Shown here one piece after another: positions 1 to 7,673 of a DNA stretch of 24,264 nucleotides. Under the pieces are notes generated by a model. That model made no database searches and was not told the origin of the DNA. It saw only the letters and a program-made list of their open reading frames with translations. The stretch is from Myxococcota bacterium (GTDB lineage Bacteria > Myxococcota_C > UBA6777): assembly GCA_963169055.1 (NCBI GenBank), contig CAUJFU010000152.1:1-24264 (forward strand), read 5' to 3'. Position 1 is the first letter of the stretch. Each line of letters starts with the position of its first letter. The position numbers and the translations under genes were made by a program.

Positions 1-1254
1 GTTGCGGCACACAAGATACGTTCCATCGCTTTGTTTTTGTGGATCGCAGATCTTGATCGGTTCGGTTCCGTCGTTGGGGCCGTTGCAATCGGCTCCTACG
101 GTGGTTTGAACCTGAGCTTCTAGGCAGGTTTTGGGGGCGAGCGTTTGGCTGCAATAGAGCGCGGGCGACTGATTGCGTTTGCACAAGGTGCCTTGGGCAA
201 GATCGCACGTTTGGTTTTTGAGAACCTCTTTTAGACAAACGGCGATGGTGTTGCCTTGTCCGTCGTTTGCGAAGTCGAGGCAAGTGGTTCGCCCGTCCAC
301 GTTCAGAGCGCAAGAGCCTCGGCTTTGTGTGCAGTCTTGGTAGCAGAACTCGCCTTGTCCGTTTCCAAGCGAGATGCAGACAGCCCCCGCAGTACATTGG
401 CTTCCTGTCGCACAGGCACAACCGACGCTGCCCGGTGTGCAAGGCGGCTGCTCGGGAGTGATCTCCGCGAACGGTTCGGACTCTGAGCCTGCTTCGGGGG
501 TGATCTCCGCGATCATCTCGGATTCTGGGCCTGCTTCAGGGCTGATCTCCGCGAACGGTTCGGACTCTGGGCCTGCTTCGGGGTTGATCTCCGCGATCAT
601 CTCGGATTCTGGGCCTGCTTCGGGGTTGATCTCTGCGGTGGTTTCGGGGGTTGGCTCGGTCTGCGGATCGGGCGTGGGTTCTGTTTGGGGTTCGGAGGCA
701 GGTTCGGTCTGTGGTTCGGAGCTTGGTTCCGTTCGAGGTTCGGAGGTCGGCTCGGTCTGTGGTTCTGCTTGGGGTTCGGAGGTGGATTCGGCGGTGGTTT
801 CGGATGAAGGCGTGGTGCATTGGCTGTTGGTACAGACTTGACCGTTGGTGCAGTCGTTGTTTCCGACGCATCCAACGCACTTTCCGAGGGAGAACGAGCA
901 AACTGCCGTAGGTGCCGCACAATCGGTATTGGATTGGCATGCGTTGGGTTCGGCGCAGACTTTGTTTTTGCAGAGCTTGGTTCCAGAACAATGGCTATCA
1001 TCGAGACATTCGACGCAGACATTTCGGAGCAGATCGCATTGCGCTTGGGGAGCGGTGCAATCCGTTTTGGATTGGCATGGGCTGGCGTTTGGATCGACGC
1101 AAACACCTTTGCCGTTGGTTTGACGGCAGATCTTACCCCCTTGACAATCGGCGTTGTTGCTGCATTGAGAGTCGCCTCCGCATCCTTCGACGCTCCACAC
1201 AACAAGGCCGCACAAAAGCCACAAAGGCCACCAATTCAAGAGATTTTTTCGCAT
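1..1254 (-). CDS. Cys-rich surface lipoprotein with Glu/Pro repeat linker (partial, C-terminus off the window)
   Basis: The frame is open from an ATG at 1254 to the left edge (418 codons, no stop seen). GGAG lies 8 nt before the ATG. The N-terminus (MRKNLLNWWPLWLLCGLVVW) is a signal peptide ending VEG-C25, a loose lipobox. Residues about 25-135 hold Cys modules of the type CSNNADC, CQSKTDC, CQSNTDC and CVGNNDC, the pattern common in myxobacterial and other deltaproteobacterial surface proteins. A linker of SEPQTEP-type units follows, then four 14-residue repeats (EINPEAGPESE plus MIA or PFA). After it comes a second Cys-containing region (PPCTPGSVGCACATGSQC and onward). No catalytic motif is visible. 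It is probably a cell-surface or periplasmic protein anchored by lipid and held away from the membrane by the acidic linker. Function unknown. Confidence 0.8.
   Translation of the reverse strand, partial: MRKNLLNWWPLWLLCGLVVWSVEGCGGDSQCSNNADCQGGKICRQTNGKGVCVDPNASPCQSKTDCTAPQAQCDLLRNVCVECLDDSHCSGTKLCKNKVCAEPNACQSNTDCAAPTAVCSFSLGKCVGCVGNNDCTNGQVCTNSQCTTPSSETTAESTSEPQAEPQTEPTSEPRTEPSSEPQTEPASEPQTEPTPDPQTEPTPETTAEINPEAGPESEMIAEINPEAGPESEPFAEISPEAGPESEMIAEITPEAGSESEPFAEITPEQPPCTPGSVGCACATGSQCTAGAVCISLGNGQGEFCYQDCTQSRGSCALNVDGRTTCLDFANDGQGNTIAVCLKEVLKNQTCDLAQGTLCKRNQSPALYCSQTLAPKTCLEAQVQTTVGADCNGPNDGTEPIKICDPQKQSDGTYLVCRN
458..625 (-). repeat. Four 42-bp tandem repeats in alternating ABAB order
   Basis: Units lie at 458-499, 500-541, 542-583 and 584-625. 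Units 1 and 3 carry the variant encoding PFA, units 2 and 4 the variant encoding MIA, so the array is an 84-bp unit present twice. Each unit encodes 14 residues of the linker in the Cys-rich lipoprotein, so copy-number change keeps the frame. A degenerate fifth unit begins at 626. Confidence 0.85.
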
Positions 1255-1475
1255 TCCATATTCTCCAAATAGGACTTACATCGAATGATCGAGCAGATAG
1301 GACAAGAAAGACCAACAGAACGAAGCCGTTGAAGATGCGCTGCTTTTGCGCCTTGGTCAAGGCCAGAGGATCTAGTTATCGGGTTGTGCTGCAAAATGGT
1401 TGCAATGTGGAAGAGAAGAGAGAGGATCGTTCGAGGGGGGCGGTGTATCGGGCGTGTTGGGCGAACAAACGGGGA

Positions 1476-2750
1476 TTAGCGGGCGCCAGCGATGCGTGTG
1501 CGGCGTTTGGTTTGGCGGAGTGCTTTTTGTGCGCCGCCAGTGGCGTAATAGTGGTAAGTCATCTCTGAAAAACGTCGAACGATGGGGCTGGATGTGCGCT
1601 TCCAGACCCATTCGTTGGGTGCGCCCGAAGATCGGGTGACGACGGCGATCAGATTGTAGGCTGCGCGCCCAAGGCGTCGGCCTGCCATGATAATCCCTGC
1701 GACTCCGTTGGTTCGGCGTGTATAGCCTGTTTTGGTGGCGGCGGTGACGTGGTAGTGGCTGCGCAGATAAGGGGTGCGCCCACGATTGTCTCGGCTAAAC
1801 AGCATCACACGCAGCATCAAATTGGAGTACGCTGCGGATACAGCGCGGCGTCGGTAGATCATGGAAAGCAGGGTATTGAGATCTTGAGCGGTTGTCGTGT
1901 TGCGGTATGTTCGGCCATTGCGGGGGATCAACTCCACAAATTGCGTGTGTTTCATCCCGTAGCGTCTCAACAATTGATGGATGCGTTGGAATCCTTTTTG
2001 GGCGCTGCCATCGCCGACATAACGGATCATCGTATTGGTGGCGCTGTTGCTGCTCACGCGCATCATGCGGTCGATCTGGATCTGGAGTGCTGCTGGAAAG
2101 CGATGAGGCGCAATACCTTGGCGGTGTGCTTTGTCGTAAGCAGCGAACATCACGAAGGGTTTGATCAGGCTTGCTGCGGAGGTTTTGTGTTGGGCTTGGA
2201 TGTTGGCCATCTGGCGGCCTCGATGATCATAGACAAATACGCGGGCTTGTTCTTGAGGCTGCAACCAACCACAACTTCGTAGATGCCCGATATACAAGCG
2301 GAGGCTCGTTTGCAAGGGGCGATCAGACTTGACGTAAGCAAGGGCTGTTTCGCGGCGCAAAAGCTGTGCACAAAACGTAGTTCGCGGGCCGCCCGGGGCG
2401 TGGGAGAGAACCGCGACCCGTCTTGGAATCCGACGGCTGTATCGGCGGCTGTATCGGCGACTGTATCGACGGCTGTATCGGCGCTTGGCTTTGTTTCGCG
2501 CTTTGTAGCGTTTGGCTGCGTACTTTTTGTAGGCAAGCGGTTGATGGTGTGTGTGTGCGCGTGCGATGCGCCGAGGGTATCGCTTTTTGGAGGCATAGGC
2601 TTTCTTTTGGGTCGATTGAGCGTGGGCTGTGTTTGTGAGCCAACGACCCTCGAAGCCCAACCAAGGAAGAACCAGCCCAAAACAACAGGCCCAAAACAAC
2701 ACAATCAAAGGGGATGGTCTGTTGTGGTGTTTTTGGTGGATAGCACGCAT
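1476..2750 (-). CDS. Exported serine hydrolase, class A beta-lactamase / DD-peptidase fold, with a basic Arg/Tyr-rich linker
   Basis: 424 aa; AAGGAG is 7 nt before the ATG. Residues 1-44 look like a Sec signal peptide ending AHA. Residues about 45-115 are a strongly basic Lys/Arg/Tyr/His linker that includes four RRYS-type repeats (about 90-107). The C-terminal domain has the three penicillin-recognising motifs in order: S194-L-I-K197, S233-S-N235 and K340-T-G342. This fits the beta-lactamase2 family of serine hydrolases, which covers D,D-peptidases, PBP-like enzymes and class A lactamases. No clear Glu166-type ExxLN is visible, so a peptidoglycan carboxypeptidase or endopeptidase role is more likely than drug hydrolysis. 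That choice is inference. The basic linker could bind anionic wall polymers. It is followed on the same strand, after 221 nt, by the Cys-rich lipoprotein gene. Confidence 0.75.
   Translation of the reverse strand: MRAIHQKHHNRPSPLIVLFWACCFGLVLPWLGFEGRWLTNTAHAQSTQKKAYASKKRYPRRIARAHTHHQPLAYKKYAAKRYKARNKAKRRYSRRYSRRYSRRYSRRIPRRVAVLSHAPGGPRTTFCAQLLRRETALAYVKSDRPLQTSLRLYIGHLRSCGWLQPQEQARVFVYDHRGRQMANIQAQHKTSAASLIKPFVMFAAYDKAHRQGIAPHRFPAALQIQIDRMMRVSSNSATNTMIRYVGDGSAQKGFQRIHQLLRRYGMKHTQFVELIPRNGRTYRNTTTAQDLNTLLSMIYRRRAVSAAYSNLMLRVMLFSRDNRGRTPYLRSHYHVTAATKTGYTRRTNGVAGIIMAGRRLGRAAYNLIAVVTRSSGAPNEWVWKRTSSPIVRRFSEMTYHYYATGGAQKALRQTKRRTRIAGAR
2435..2482 (-). repeat. Four 12-bp tandem repeats encoding Arg-Arg-Tyr-Ser
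   Basis: Units of ggctgtatcggc (plus-strand reading) lie at 2435-2446, 2447-2458, 2459-2470 (two substitutions) and 2471-2482. They encode the RYSR repeats of the serine hydrolase linker; indels of whole units stay in frame. Confidence 0.85.
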
Positions 2751-3083
2751 ACGGACTCCTTTTCGCTGCGACGTCTTCGTGGGCAGATGCCAAACACCTG
2801 CTCAGCGCAGTTCCTCAACAGAGGATTTCTTTGTTCTTTACGGGCGCAAGAGATTCACTGCTTCAACGAGATCGTGAGGCACGCTTGGTTGGACGCAGCA
2901 AAGTGGTCCTATCATGCCAAAAATCTTGGGGAGGCGTCTAGAAAAGTGCAAGGGTTGTGGCAGAGGCTTGTTTTCGGGAGGGTTTGAGGCCGAAACCAAT
3001 CGGGGGCATCTTTGGGCAGGGCGTATGACGTTCGTTGTGGGAGGGCGTATGTCGTTTGCAGCCTTTTGCCAACAGGCGAAAGG
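2751..3083. other. Intergenic stretch between the coiled-coil gene and the serine hydrolase gene
   Basis: No supported gene lies here. It holds an imperfect direct repeat (gggcgtatgacgtt at 3019-3032, gggcgtatgtcgtt at 3043-3056), an inverted repeat tttcgg...ccgaaa near 2972-2995, and the hairpin just after the coiled-coil gene. The serine hydrolase promoter should lie here, but I see no convincing -35/-10 pair. Confidence 0.5.
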
Positions 3084-3084
3084 C
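3061..3084 (-). terminator. Inverted repeat directly after the coiled-coil gene
   Basis: Arms 3061-3070 (gccttttgcc) and 3075-3084 (ggcgaaaggc) pair over 10 bp with one G-T, around a 4-nt loop, starting at the stop codon of the minus-strand gene. No U-tract follows, so it may be a weak or factor-assisted terminator or a 3'-end stabiliser. Confidence 0.3.
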
Positions 3085-4640
3085 TAGAAAGAGCGTTGTT
3101 GTTTGCGGCGTTCGTAGAGCAAATAGCCAAATGCGCCGATCCCAAGGAGCATTCCGCTGATCAGCAAAATCCAACCCCAAGGAGAGCGTTGGGCAGGAGC
3201 GTTGTCGTTTCCGCCCGACGTCGAGGCTTGCATCACGCCGCTCGATGGAGTGCCTGTTGCGTTGGCTGTGGCCTTTGCGACGCCTTCTTCGGCCTTTTCA
3301 AACAACAAGATCGACGAGCGAACGGCTTGGAGGGTCTTTTCGACTTCTTCGGACTTTTGGCCGCCTTGCTGTCCTTGGAAGCGTTCAAGGACTTTTTCAA
3401 AGCGTTCGAGGGTGGAGATGTGTCGTTGGAGAGCGAGGCGGCCTTGGTTGGAGTTCATGTATTGTGGGTAGCGTTCGCGCATGGCCTTGATTAGGTCGCC
3501 TTGGTTGCCCATCAGTTTTTGCATGGAGGAAAGGCTGGTGTTGAGCAGCGAGCCTTCTTGGCCTTTTTCGGGCTTAAAGACGAGTAGTGTGGAAAGTGTG
3601 ACGAGATCTTGTGTGACGTTATCGAGGAGTTCGCGTTGATCTTGGAGAGTTTGCCGCAGGGATTGGATGGTGTTGTTGTCGGTGTTTTTGTTGTTTTGGC
3701 TTTTGCGATACTGGCTTGCGTACCAATTCATGGAGCCGCTGATGCGTTTGATTCGGCTGTCATAGAGGGAGACGACGGCTTCATGGGCGCGATCTTGGGT
3801 TTTGCGTAGGGAGTTGCTTTGGTTTTTGAGATCGGTGTAGACCTCATCGCAATCTTGGAAGGACTCGCGCCAATTGAAGAGTTGTTCGCGGTATTGGTTG
3901 ATCTGTCGGTAGGATGCGAGGATCTGTTGAAGGCGTTCGGTTTGGTGTGCGCCCTGTTTTTTTTGCATCTCACGGATCTTGCGCTTTTTCCAACGTTGGA
4001 GCCACCAACGCTTTTGGCGATCAGTGCGGGCCCATTTGGGCGGGTCGGGTGGTGCGGGGAGTTCGAGGGGTTTTTCGAGCTTGGTGAGTTTGGTTTCAAG
4101 AGCGTTGATGCGGCTTTTGAGTTCGGATAGCGAGGTGCGCGTGTTGTCTTCCATCGCACAAGGGTCCACAGCAGCGGCTTTGGCGCGGCTGGTGCGGGGC
4201 AGCTTGGCGGAAAGGGCATCGCGCTTTTCGAGGGCTGCGCGCCAAGTCGTACAACGGGGGTTTTTGCCGCGTAGCATCCGCAAGATCATCCGATGAGCGC
4301 GCTTGTATTGGCTTTTGCTCTCGTATTCGTTGATCTTGTCGAGGTTGGCTTTTTCCTCGGGTGTAGGGTTGCACTTTTCATAACAGCCCTTGAGACGGGC
4401 CATTTTGGTGGCCGTCAGCGCCAACAAGTTCAGCGAACTGCGATTTTTCGGGCCGCTGCGAAGCTGCGTTTGCATCTCTTCGTATTTTTTGTAAGCCCCT
4501 TCGCAATCGCGTTGTTTTTCCATCGTTTGGGCTTCTTGTTGGAGTTGATCGAGGTTGGCTTGGGCGGGCGTCGCAAGCAGCGCAACGAGGCAGCCCGTGG
4601 CCAACGAAAACATACGGAAGATTCGGAGAGTTGGAGACAT
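3084..4640 (-). CDS. Exported coiled-coil protein with a C-terminal transmembrane anchor, function unknown
   Basis: 518 aa; AAGGA lies about 7 nt before the ATG. Residues 1-28 form a signal peptide ending AQA. The body is Gln/Lys/Glu-rich and helical, with heptad-like stretches (for example around LSELKSRINALETKLTKLEK), suggesting several coiled coils. The extreme C-terminus has a Ser/Gly/Asn linker, one hydrophobic helix (WGWILLISGMLLGIGAFGYLL) and a short basic tail (YERRKQQRSF). The likely topology is a periplasmic coiled-coil domain held in the inner membrane by the C-terminal helix. It starts 39 nt after the small lipoprotein gene at 4680-5201, so the two are probably cotranscribed and may act together in the envelope. 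No enzymatic motif is visible. Confidence 0.75.
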   Translation of the reverse strand: MSPTLRIFRMFSLATGCLVALLATPAQANLDQLQQEAQTMEKQRDCEGAYKKYEEMQTQLRSGPKNRSSLNLLALTATKMARLKGCYEKCNPTPEEKANLDKINEYESKSQYKRAHRMILRMLRGKNPRCTTWRAALEKRDALSAKLPRTSRAKAAAVDPCAMEDNTRTSLSELKSRINALETKLTKLEKPLELPAPPDPPKWARTDRQKRWWLQRWKKRKIREMQKKQGAHQTERLQQILASYRQINQYREQLFNWRESFQDCDEVYTDLKNQSNSLRKTQDRAHEAVVSLYDSRIKRISGSMNWYASQYRKSQNNKNTDNNTIQSLRQTLQDQRELLDNVTQDLVTLSTLLVFKPEKGQEGSLLNTSLSSMQKLMGNQGDLIKAMRERYPQYMNSNQGRLALQRHISTLERFEKVLERFQGQQGGQKSEEVEKTLQAVRSSILLFEKAEEGVAKATANATGTPSSGVMQASTSGGNDNAPAQRSPWGWILLISGMLLGIGAFGYLLYERRKQQRSF

Positions 4641-4679
4641 GGTGTGTCCTTTTGCTCAAAGAGAAGGTTGTGCGAAACG

Positions 4680-5201
4680 TTATTTCGTTGAAGTGTCGCT
4701 ACACGTCTTGTCGATGCTTCCGGATGCGTGGATCTGCCAACGCACAGCGTTAGTACCTTCGGTGACTTCGAGGGTTGCGCAGTTGTGAGTAGTGCTGTGA
4801 CTGAACTTGGGGCCTGTGATGGTCTTGGTGTTGGGGATGGTGAGGGGGGTGTAGGTAGCCTCTTCGCGCCCTGCGGGTTGAAGCTGCCAAACGTGTTGGA
4901 ACCCCTCAGCGGTCAGCAGATAAACTCCAAAGATCCGTGTGACCGCGACCTTTTCAGGCTTTTTCTTTTCTTTCTTCAATATTTCGTTGATGTCGATGCT
5001 TTCGCCCGTAGGAAGGGCGACGTTGCCTTCGGCGACGGGGATATCGTTGTTGGCCTGATTGAAGCTGAAGCGGGCATACAGTTTGGGGGCGCAAGCGTGC
5101 AACAGCAAGATCGCAAAGAGGCCAAGAGGCCAAACGCAGCGGCGAAGCGAGCCAAGGCGCGATAGAGAGAGACGAGCGGGATAGGCGCGATTTGCGGTCA
5201 T
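4680..5201 (-). CDS. Small hypothetical lipoprotein
   Basis: The frame is open further upstream, but the ATG at 5201 is preceded by AGGAG at 7 nt and opens a proper lipoprotein signal: basic N-region, hydrophobic core (PLGLFAILLL) and lipobox L-H-A-C37. That gives 173 aa. The mature part has a Lys/Glu-rich segment (EILKKEKKKPEK) and a C-terminal half that looks all-beta (FGVYLLTAEGFQHVWQL, then TLEVTEGTNAVRWQI). No family recognised. It is the first gene of a probable two-gene unit with the coiled-coil protein downstream. Confidence 0.7.
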   Translation of the reverse strand: MTANRAYPARLSLSRLGSLRRCVWPLGLFAILLLHACAPKLYARFSFNQANNDIPVAEGNVALPTGESIDINEILKKEKKKPEKVAVTRIFGVYLLTAEGFQHVWQLQPAGREEATYTPLTIPNTKTITGPKFSHSTTHNCATLEVTEGTNAVRWQIHASGSIDKTCSDTSTK

Positions 5202-5296
5202 CGAAAACTCCTGTGAGTGATTGGCTCGGTGGTACGGTCTTTTGAAGGCTTGGGTTGACGAAACGGCGCAGATGCGTGATGTTCGAGCGTCGATCG

Positions 5297-5326
5297 TACC
5301 TAGTACACTGCAATAGAACAAGTCAA
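5297..5326 (-). promoter_or_regulatory. Putative sigma70-type promoter for the lipoprotein/coiled-coil unit
   Basis: On the minus strand, TTGACT (5326-5321), an 18-nt spacer and TAGGTA (5302-5297) lie about 95 nt before the ATG at 5201. The -35 matches 5 of 6 bases; the -10 is weak. Confidence 0.35.
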
Positions 5327-5364
5327 GACGAGAAAGATGTGAAGACCACAAGAAGGAGCCGTGA

Positions 5365-5574
5365 ATGCTGCGAGACTTTTGGCCGCGCAAGACAAACAAC
5401 ACGGGGCCGATGTATTCCTGCGGCAGAAAACGCACCACATCCCCACCCTCGACTCACCGAAGAAAAACCCCCTCCCTAGCCCACCTTGCCGACGAAACCG
5501 ACAGCCTCTCTAAAACGCCTGAAGATACCAAAGCCGACGAAACTGACGCAGCCGAAGACCATACACTACCCTAA
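5365..5574 (+). CDS. Possible small protein, 69 aa, unrecognised
   Basis: ATG at 5365 is preceded by AAGGAG at 6-7 nt, one of the better ribosome binding sites in the window; this is the main reason to list it. The N-terminal half is basic (MLRDFWPRKTNN...CGRKRTT). The C-terminal half is acidic and repeats the motif ADETD twice (LADETDSL, KADETDAA). The ORF ends 21 nt before the stop of the convergent HEAT-repeat gene. There is no signal peptide and no known motif. It could be a chance ORF in Pro/Thr-rich intergenic DNA. Confidence 0.35.
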   Translation: MLRDFWPRKTNNTGPMYSCGRKRTTSPPSTHRRKTPSLAHLADETDSLSKTPEDTKADETDAAEDHTLP

Positions 5575-5595
5575 TCAAATCAAAACATTTTCCTC

Positions 5596-6777
5596 TCAAT
5601 CCTTGCCGCGATAGCCCAGCTTCTTGAGCGCTTCCCTTGCGCTGTGTCGAATCAACCCGTTTTCTCCGCGAGCAACAAGCACCAACGCAGGAATCGCGCT
5701 TTTCGCTTTTTCGCCCATCCCCCCCAATATTACGGCTGCTTCGATAACAGTACGCCAGTAATTATCATCAAGTGCTTTGATCAGAACAGGCAAAACAAGC
5801 TTTGCTTTTCCAAAAGAGAGCAAAGCGGAGGCAGCACGAACACGCACCAATGCTTCTTTGTCTTCAAGGTTTTGTATTAAAAAAGAGACAGCAACTCTCG
5901 CTTCTACCCCGATCTTTTCCAACGCCCAAGCTGCTTGGTAGCGAACACGCTCATGTGGATCGCGAAGTTTTCGGATCAATAAAGAAAGGAGAGGAACCGC
6001 AAAATTTCTCATCTCTCCCAAAACGAAAGCTGTTTCATGACGCACACTTTCAGAAGAATCCTCTAAAGCTTTTGCCAACGCAGGGAGCACAGAAGCGGTT
6101 CTGGCTCCCATTTTCCCTAACGATTGGACTGCAAAGTAACGAACATCGTCAGATGGATCGCGAAGGGCTTGTATGACTGCAGAAACTGAAGGAAGGGCAG
6201 CCGCTCCCATCTCCCCTAATGCCCGAACAGATGAGGATCGAACTTCTTCGGATGGATCACGCAGAGCGCGTACCATCCAAGGGATCGCAGGAATCGCAAT
6301 CGCTCCCATCTCCCCCAAAGCGCCAAAGACATACGAACGAATCCGTTGATTCGGATCTTTCGAGCTGTTCAAAAGCAAAGGAAGGATCTTCCTTCCCATA
6401 CAACTCAACGCGCTGGCAGCAAAAGACCGTGTATCGTCATCTTTGTGGCTCAGTATCTTGATCAACGCAGGAGCCACAAAAGAAGCAGCTTCTCCCATCT
6501 TGCCGAGTGCGTGGATCGCTTCATAACGAACATCCTGATCCTCATCCTTCAATCGTTGGACAAGAGCAGGAATAGCCGATGCGGCAGCTTTTCCCATCTT
6601 TCCTAGCGCTTCCGCCGCGTTCATCCGAACGGTGGGATCTTTTTTTGTCAGTGCCCGAATGTGTTGCTCTATCGTCCGATTCGCGGGTTCGGCAACGGCT
6701 TGATTTCCCACCCAAAGGGCAAGAAAAACTCCCAGCGTTCCTACCCCAACACATCTTGTCTTGTATCCAACTCTCAT
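5596..6777 (-). CDS. Exported HEAT-repeat protein
   Basis: From ATG 6777 the protein has 393 aa. Two ATGs lie upstream at 6831 and 6837, but 6777 gives a clean Sec signal (MRVGYKTRCVGVGTLGVFLA... ending AVA) with AAGGG about 10 nt upstream. The rest is a row of HEAT/PBS-lyase-type units of about 38-40 residues with the signature VR-x(4)-AL-G-x-MG (for example VRMNAAEALGKMG, VRYEAIHALGKMG, VRSSSVRALGEMG, VRYFAVQSLGKMG). About nine units fill the protein, making a single alpha-solenoid with no catalytic domain. It is probably a periplasmic or surface scaffold for protein-protein contacts. The partner is unknown. Codon use looks A/T-richer than in the neighbouring genes. Confidence 0.85.
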   Translation of the reverse strand: MRVGYKTRCVGVGTLGVFLALWVGNQAVAEPANRTIEQHIRALTKKDPTVRMNAAEALGKMGKAAASAIPALVQRLKDEDQDVRYEAIHALGKMGEAASFVAPALIKILSHKDDDTRSFAASALSCMGRKILPLLLNSSKDPNQRIRSYVFGALGEMGAIAIPAIPWMVRALRDPSEEVRSSSVRALGEMGAAALPSVSAVIQALRDPSDDVRYFAVQSLGKMGARTASVLPALAKALEDSSESVRHETAFVLGEMRNFAVPLLSLLIRKLRDPHERVRYQAAWALEKIGVEARVAVSFLIQNLEDKEALVRVRAASALLSFGKAKLVLPVLIKALDDNYWRTVIEAAVILGGMGEKAKSAIPALVLVARGENGLIRHSAREALKKLGYRGKD

Positions 6778-6924
6778 CGCAACGAATCCCTTGTGCTTAG
6801 GTTTAGAAAAACCATACCCTACCCAAAGCATCCCCACATCACAAAAAAATCACCTTCTCATCCCCTAACCAAGCGACACAGCGGCAGCCTGAACCGTATA
6901 GACAGAGTCCTTTTCGCAAAAAAA

Positions 6925-6953
6925 TTGACAGAAATGTGCGGGCGTGCTAGCAG
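6925..6953 (+). promoter_or_regulatory. Putative sigma70-type promoter for the lipoprotein at 7001
   Basis: A perfect TTGACA at 6925-6930, a 17-nt spacer and TAGCAG at 6948-6953 (3 of 6) put a start site near 6960, about 40 nt before the GTG at 7001. Confidence 0.45.
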
Positions 6954-7000
6954 AGTTTCACAACAATCTTGTCAAATGTATAGCAAGGCGAGGTGGTAGG

Positions 7001-7585
7001 GTGAGGCTAAAACGCATTGGATGTTGGTGTTCTTTGTGGTGGATTGGTGTGTTGTGTTGGGGGGCAGGATGCAAGACGACAGGATGGGGCGAAGTCAAGC
7101 CCACTATGCAAGAGATGAGTTTGTTGGGTGGCTCTCGCTTGCGGGTATTACGCACGTTTGTGGATCCGACGATCTTTTGCGGCGTCTTTGAACTCGACAA
7201 TACGCAAGGAGAATCCAAGATCTACATCAACCCCCATCGCATTCAATTTGTGGGCAAGCAGATCGGAAAAAACAAACATATCGGCATCTGGTCCATGAAA
7301 CGAACAGAAGTTGCCCGTGAAGAAGCGTTTCGGGCGATGGTTCGGGACTATCACAAACTCTCCAAACAACAACAAGTCGATTATTGGGGCAAGTTCTACT
7401 TTCCAATCGGCGAGATCCGACCCAAACAACGGGCCGAAGGCTTTTTGTGTTTCCAACTTGCACGCGACGAAAAAGACCCCGAACGCATCGTCTTAACCGA
7501 ACGTTCGCGTATGCGCTTGCTCGACGTCTTGATCGATGGCGGCGCTACGCCCCTCGATTGGTTCTATTTTGAACCCATCAAATAA
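7001..7585 (+). CDS. Hypothetical lipoprotein, 194 aa
   Basis: I place the start at GTG 7001 rather than GTG 6944: the upstream start overlaps the predicted -10, and 7001 follows a purine-rich aggtggtagg and opens a short basic N-region (MRLKRIG) and hydrophobic core ending GAG-C24. The mature protein begins C-K-T-T. The body is mixed alpha/beta with many charged and aromatic residues (for example YWGKFYFPIGEIRPKQRAEG and DEKDPERIVLTERSRMR). The motif LRTFVDPTIFCGVFELDN looks like a beta-sandwich edge. It resembles short DUF-type lipoproteins of deltaproteobacteria, but I cannot name a family. It is monocistronic and convergent with prs. Confidence 0.65.
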   Translation: MRLKRIGCWCSLWWIGVLCWGAGCKTTGWGEVKPTMQEMSLLGGSRLRVLRTFVDPTIFCGVFELDNTQGESKIYINPHRIQFVGKQIGKNKHIGIWSMKRTEVAREEAFRAMVRDYHKLSKQQQVDYWGKFYFPIGEIRPKQRAEGFLCFQLARDEKDPERIVLTERSRMRLLDVLIDGGATPLDWFYFEPIK

Positions 7586-7673
7586 CGTGGTATCGGGGTG
7601 ACGCAATCGATAGACTTTGTGGGGGTGAAGATTCGAAGATATCGAGAAGCCAAGGGCGGAGGGAGAGGCGAGG

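Larger units (their letters stand above)
5202..5595. other. Intergenic stretch with a promoter and one possible small gene
   Basis: Between the lipoprotein gene and the HEAT-repeat gene there is a minus-strand promoter candidate (5297-5326) and a 69-codon plus-strand ORF (5365-5574), both listed separately. I see no RNA gene and no strong terminator. Confidence 0.5.

Noticed and set aside
374-841. Plus-strand ORF of repeats (GLISAIISDSGPAS type)
   Set aside because: It is the mirror of the 42-bp repeats in the minus-strand Cys-rich lipoprotein; the minus frame has signal peptide, lipid Cys and Cys modules.
536-1205. Two minus-strand ORFs in other frames over the Cys-rich gene
   Set aside because: They lack a ribosome binding site and a signal; the third minus frame, open to the window edge, explains the region better.
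1352-1368. Inverted repeat gccttg/caaggc after the serine hydrolase gene
   Set aside because: Stem only 5-6 bp with no U-tract and over 100 nt from the stop; too weak to call a terminator.
2283-2987. Long plus-strand ORF over the serine hydrolase N-terminus
   Set aside because: It is antisense to an intact signal peptide plus linker, and shows no domain or ribosome binding site.
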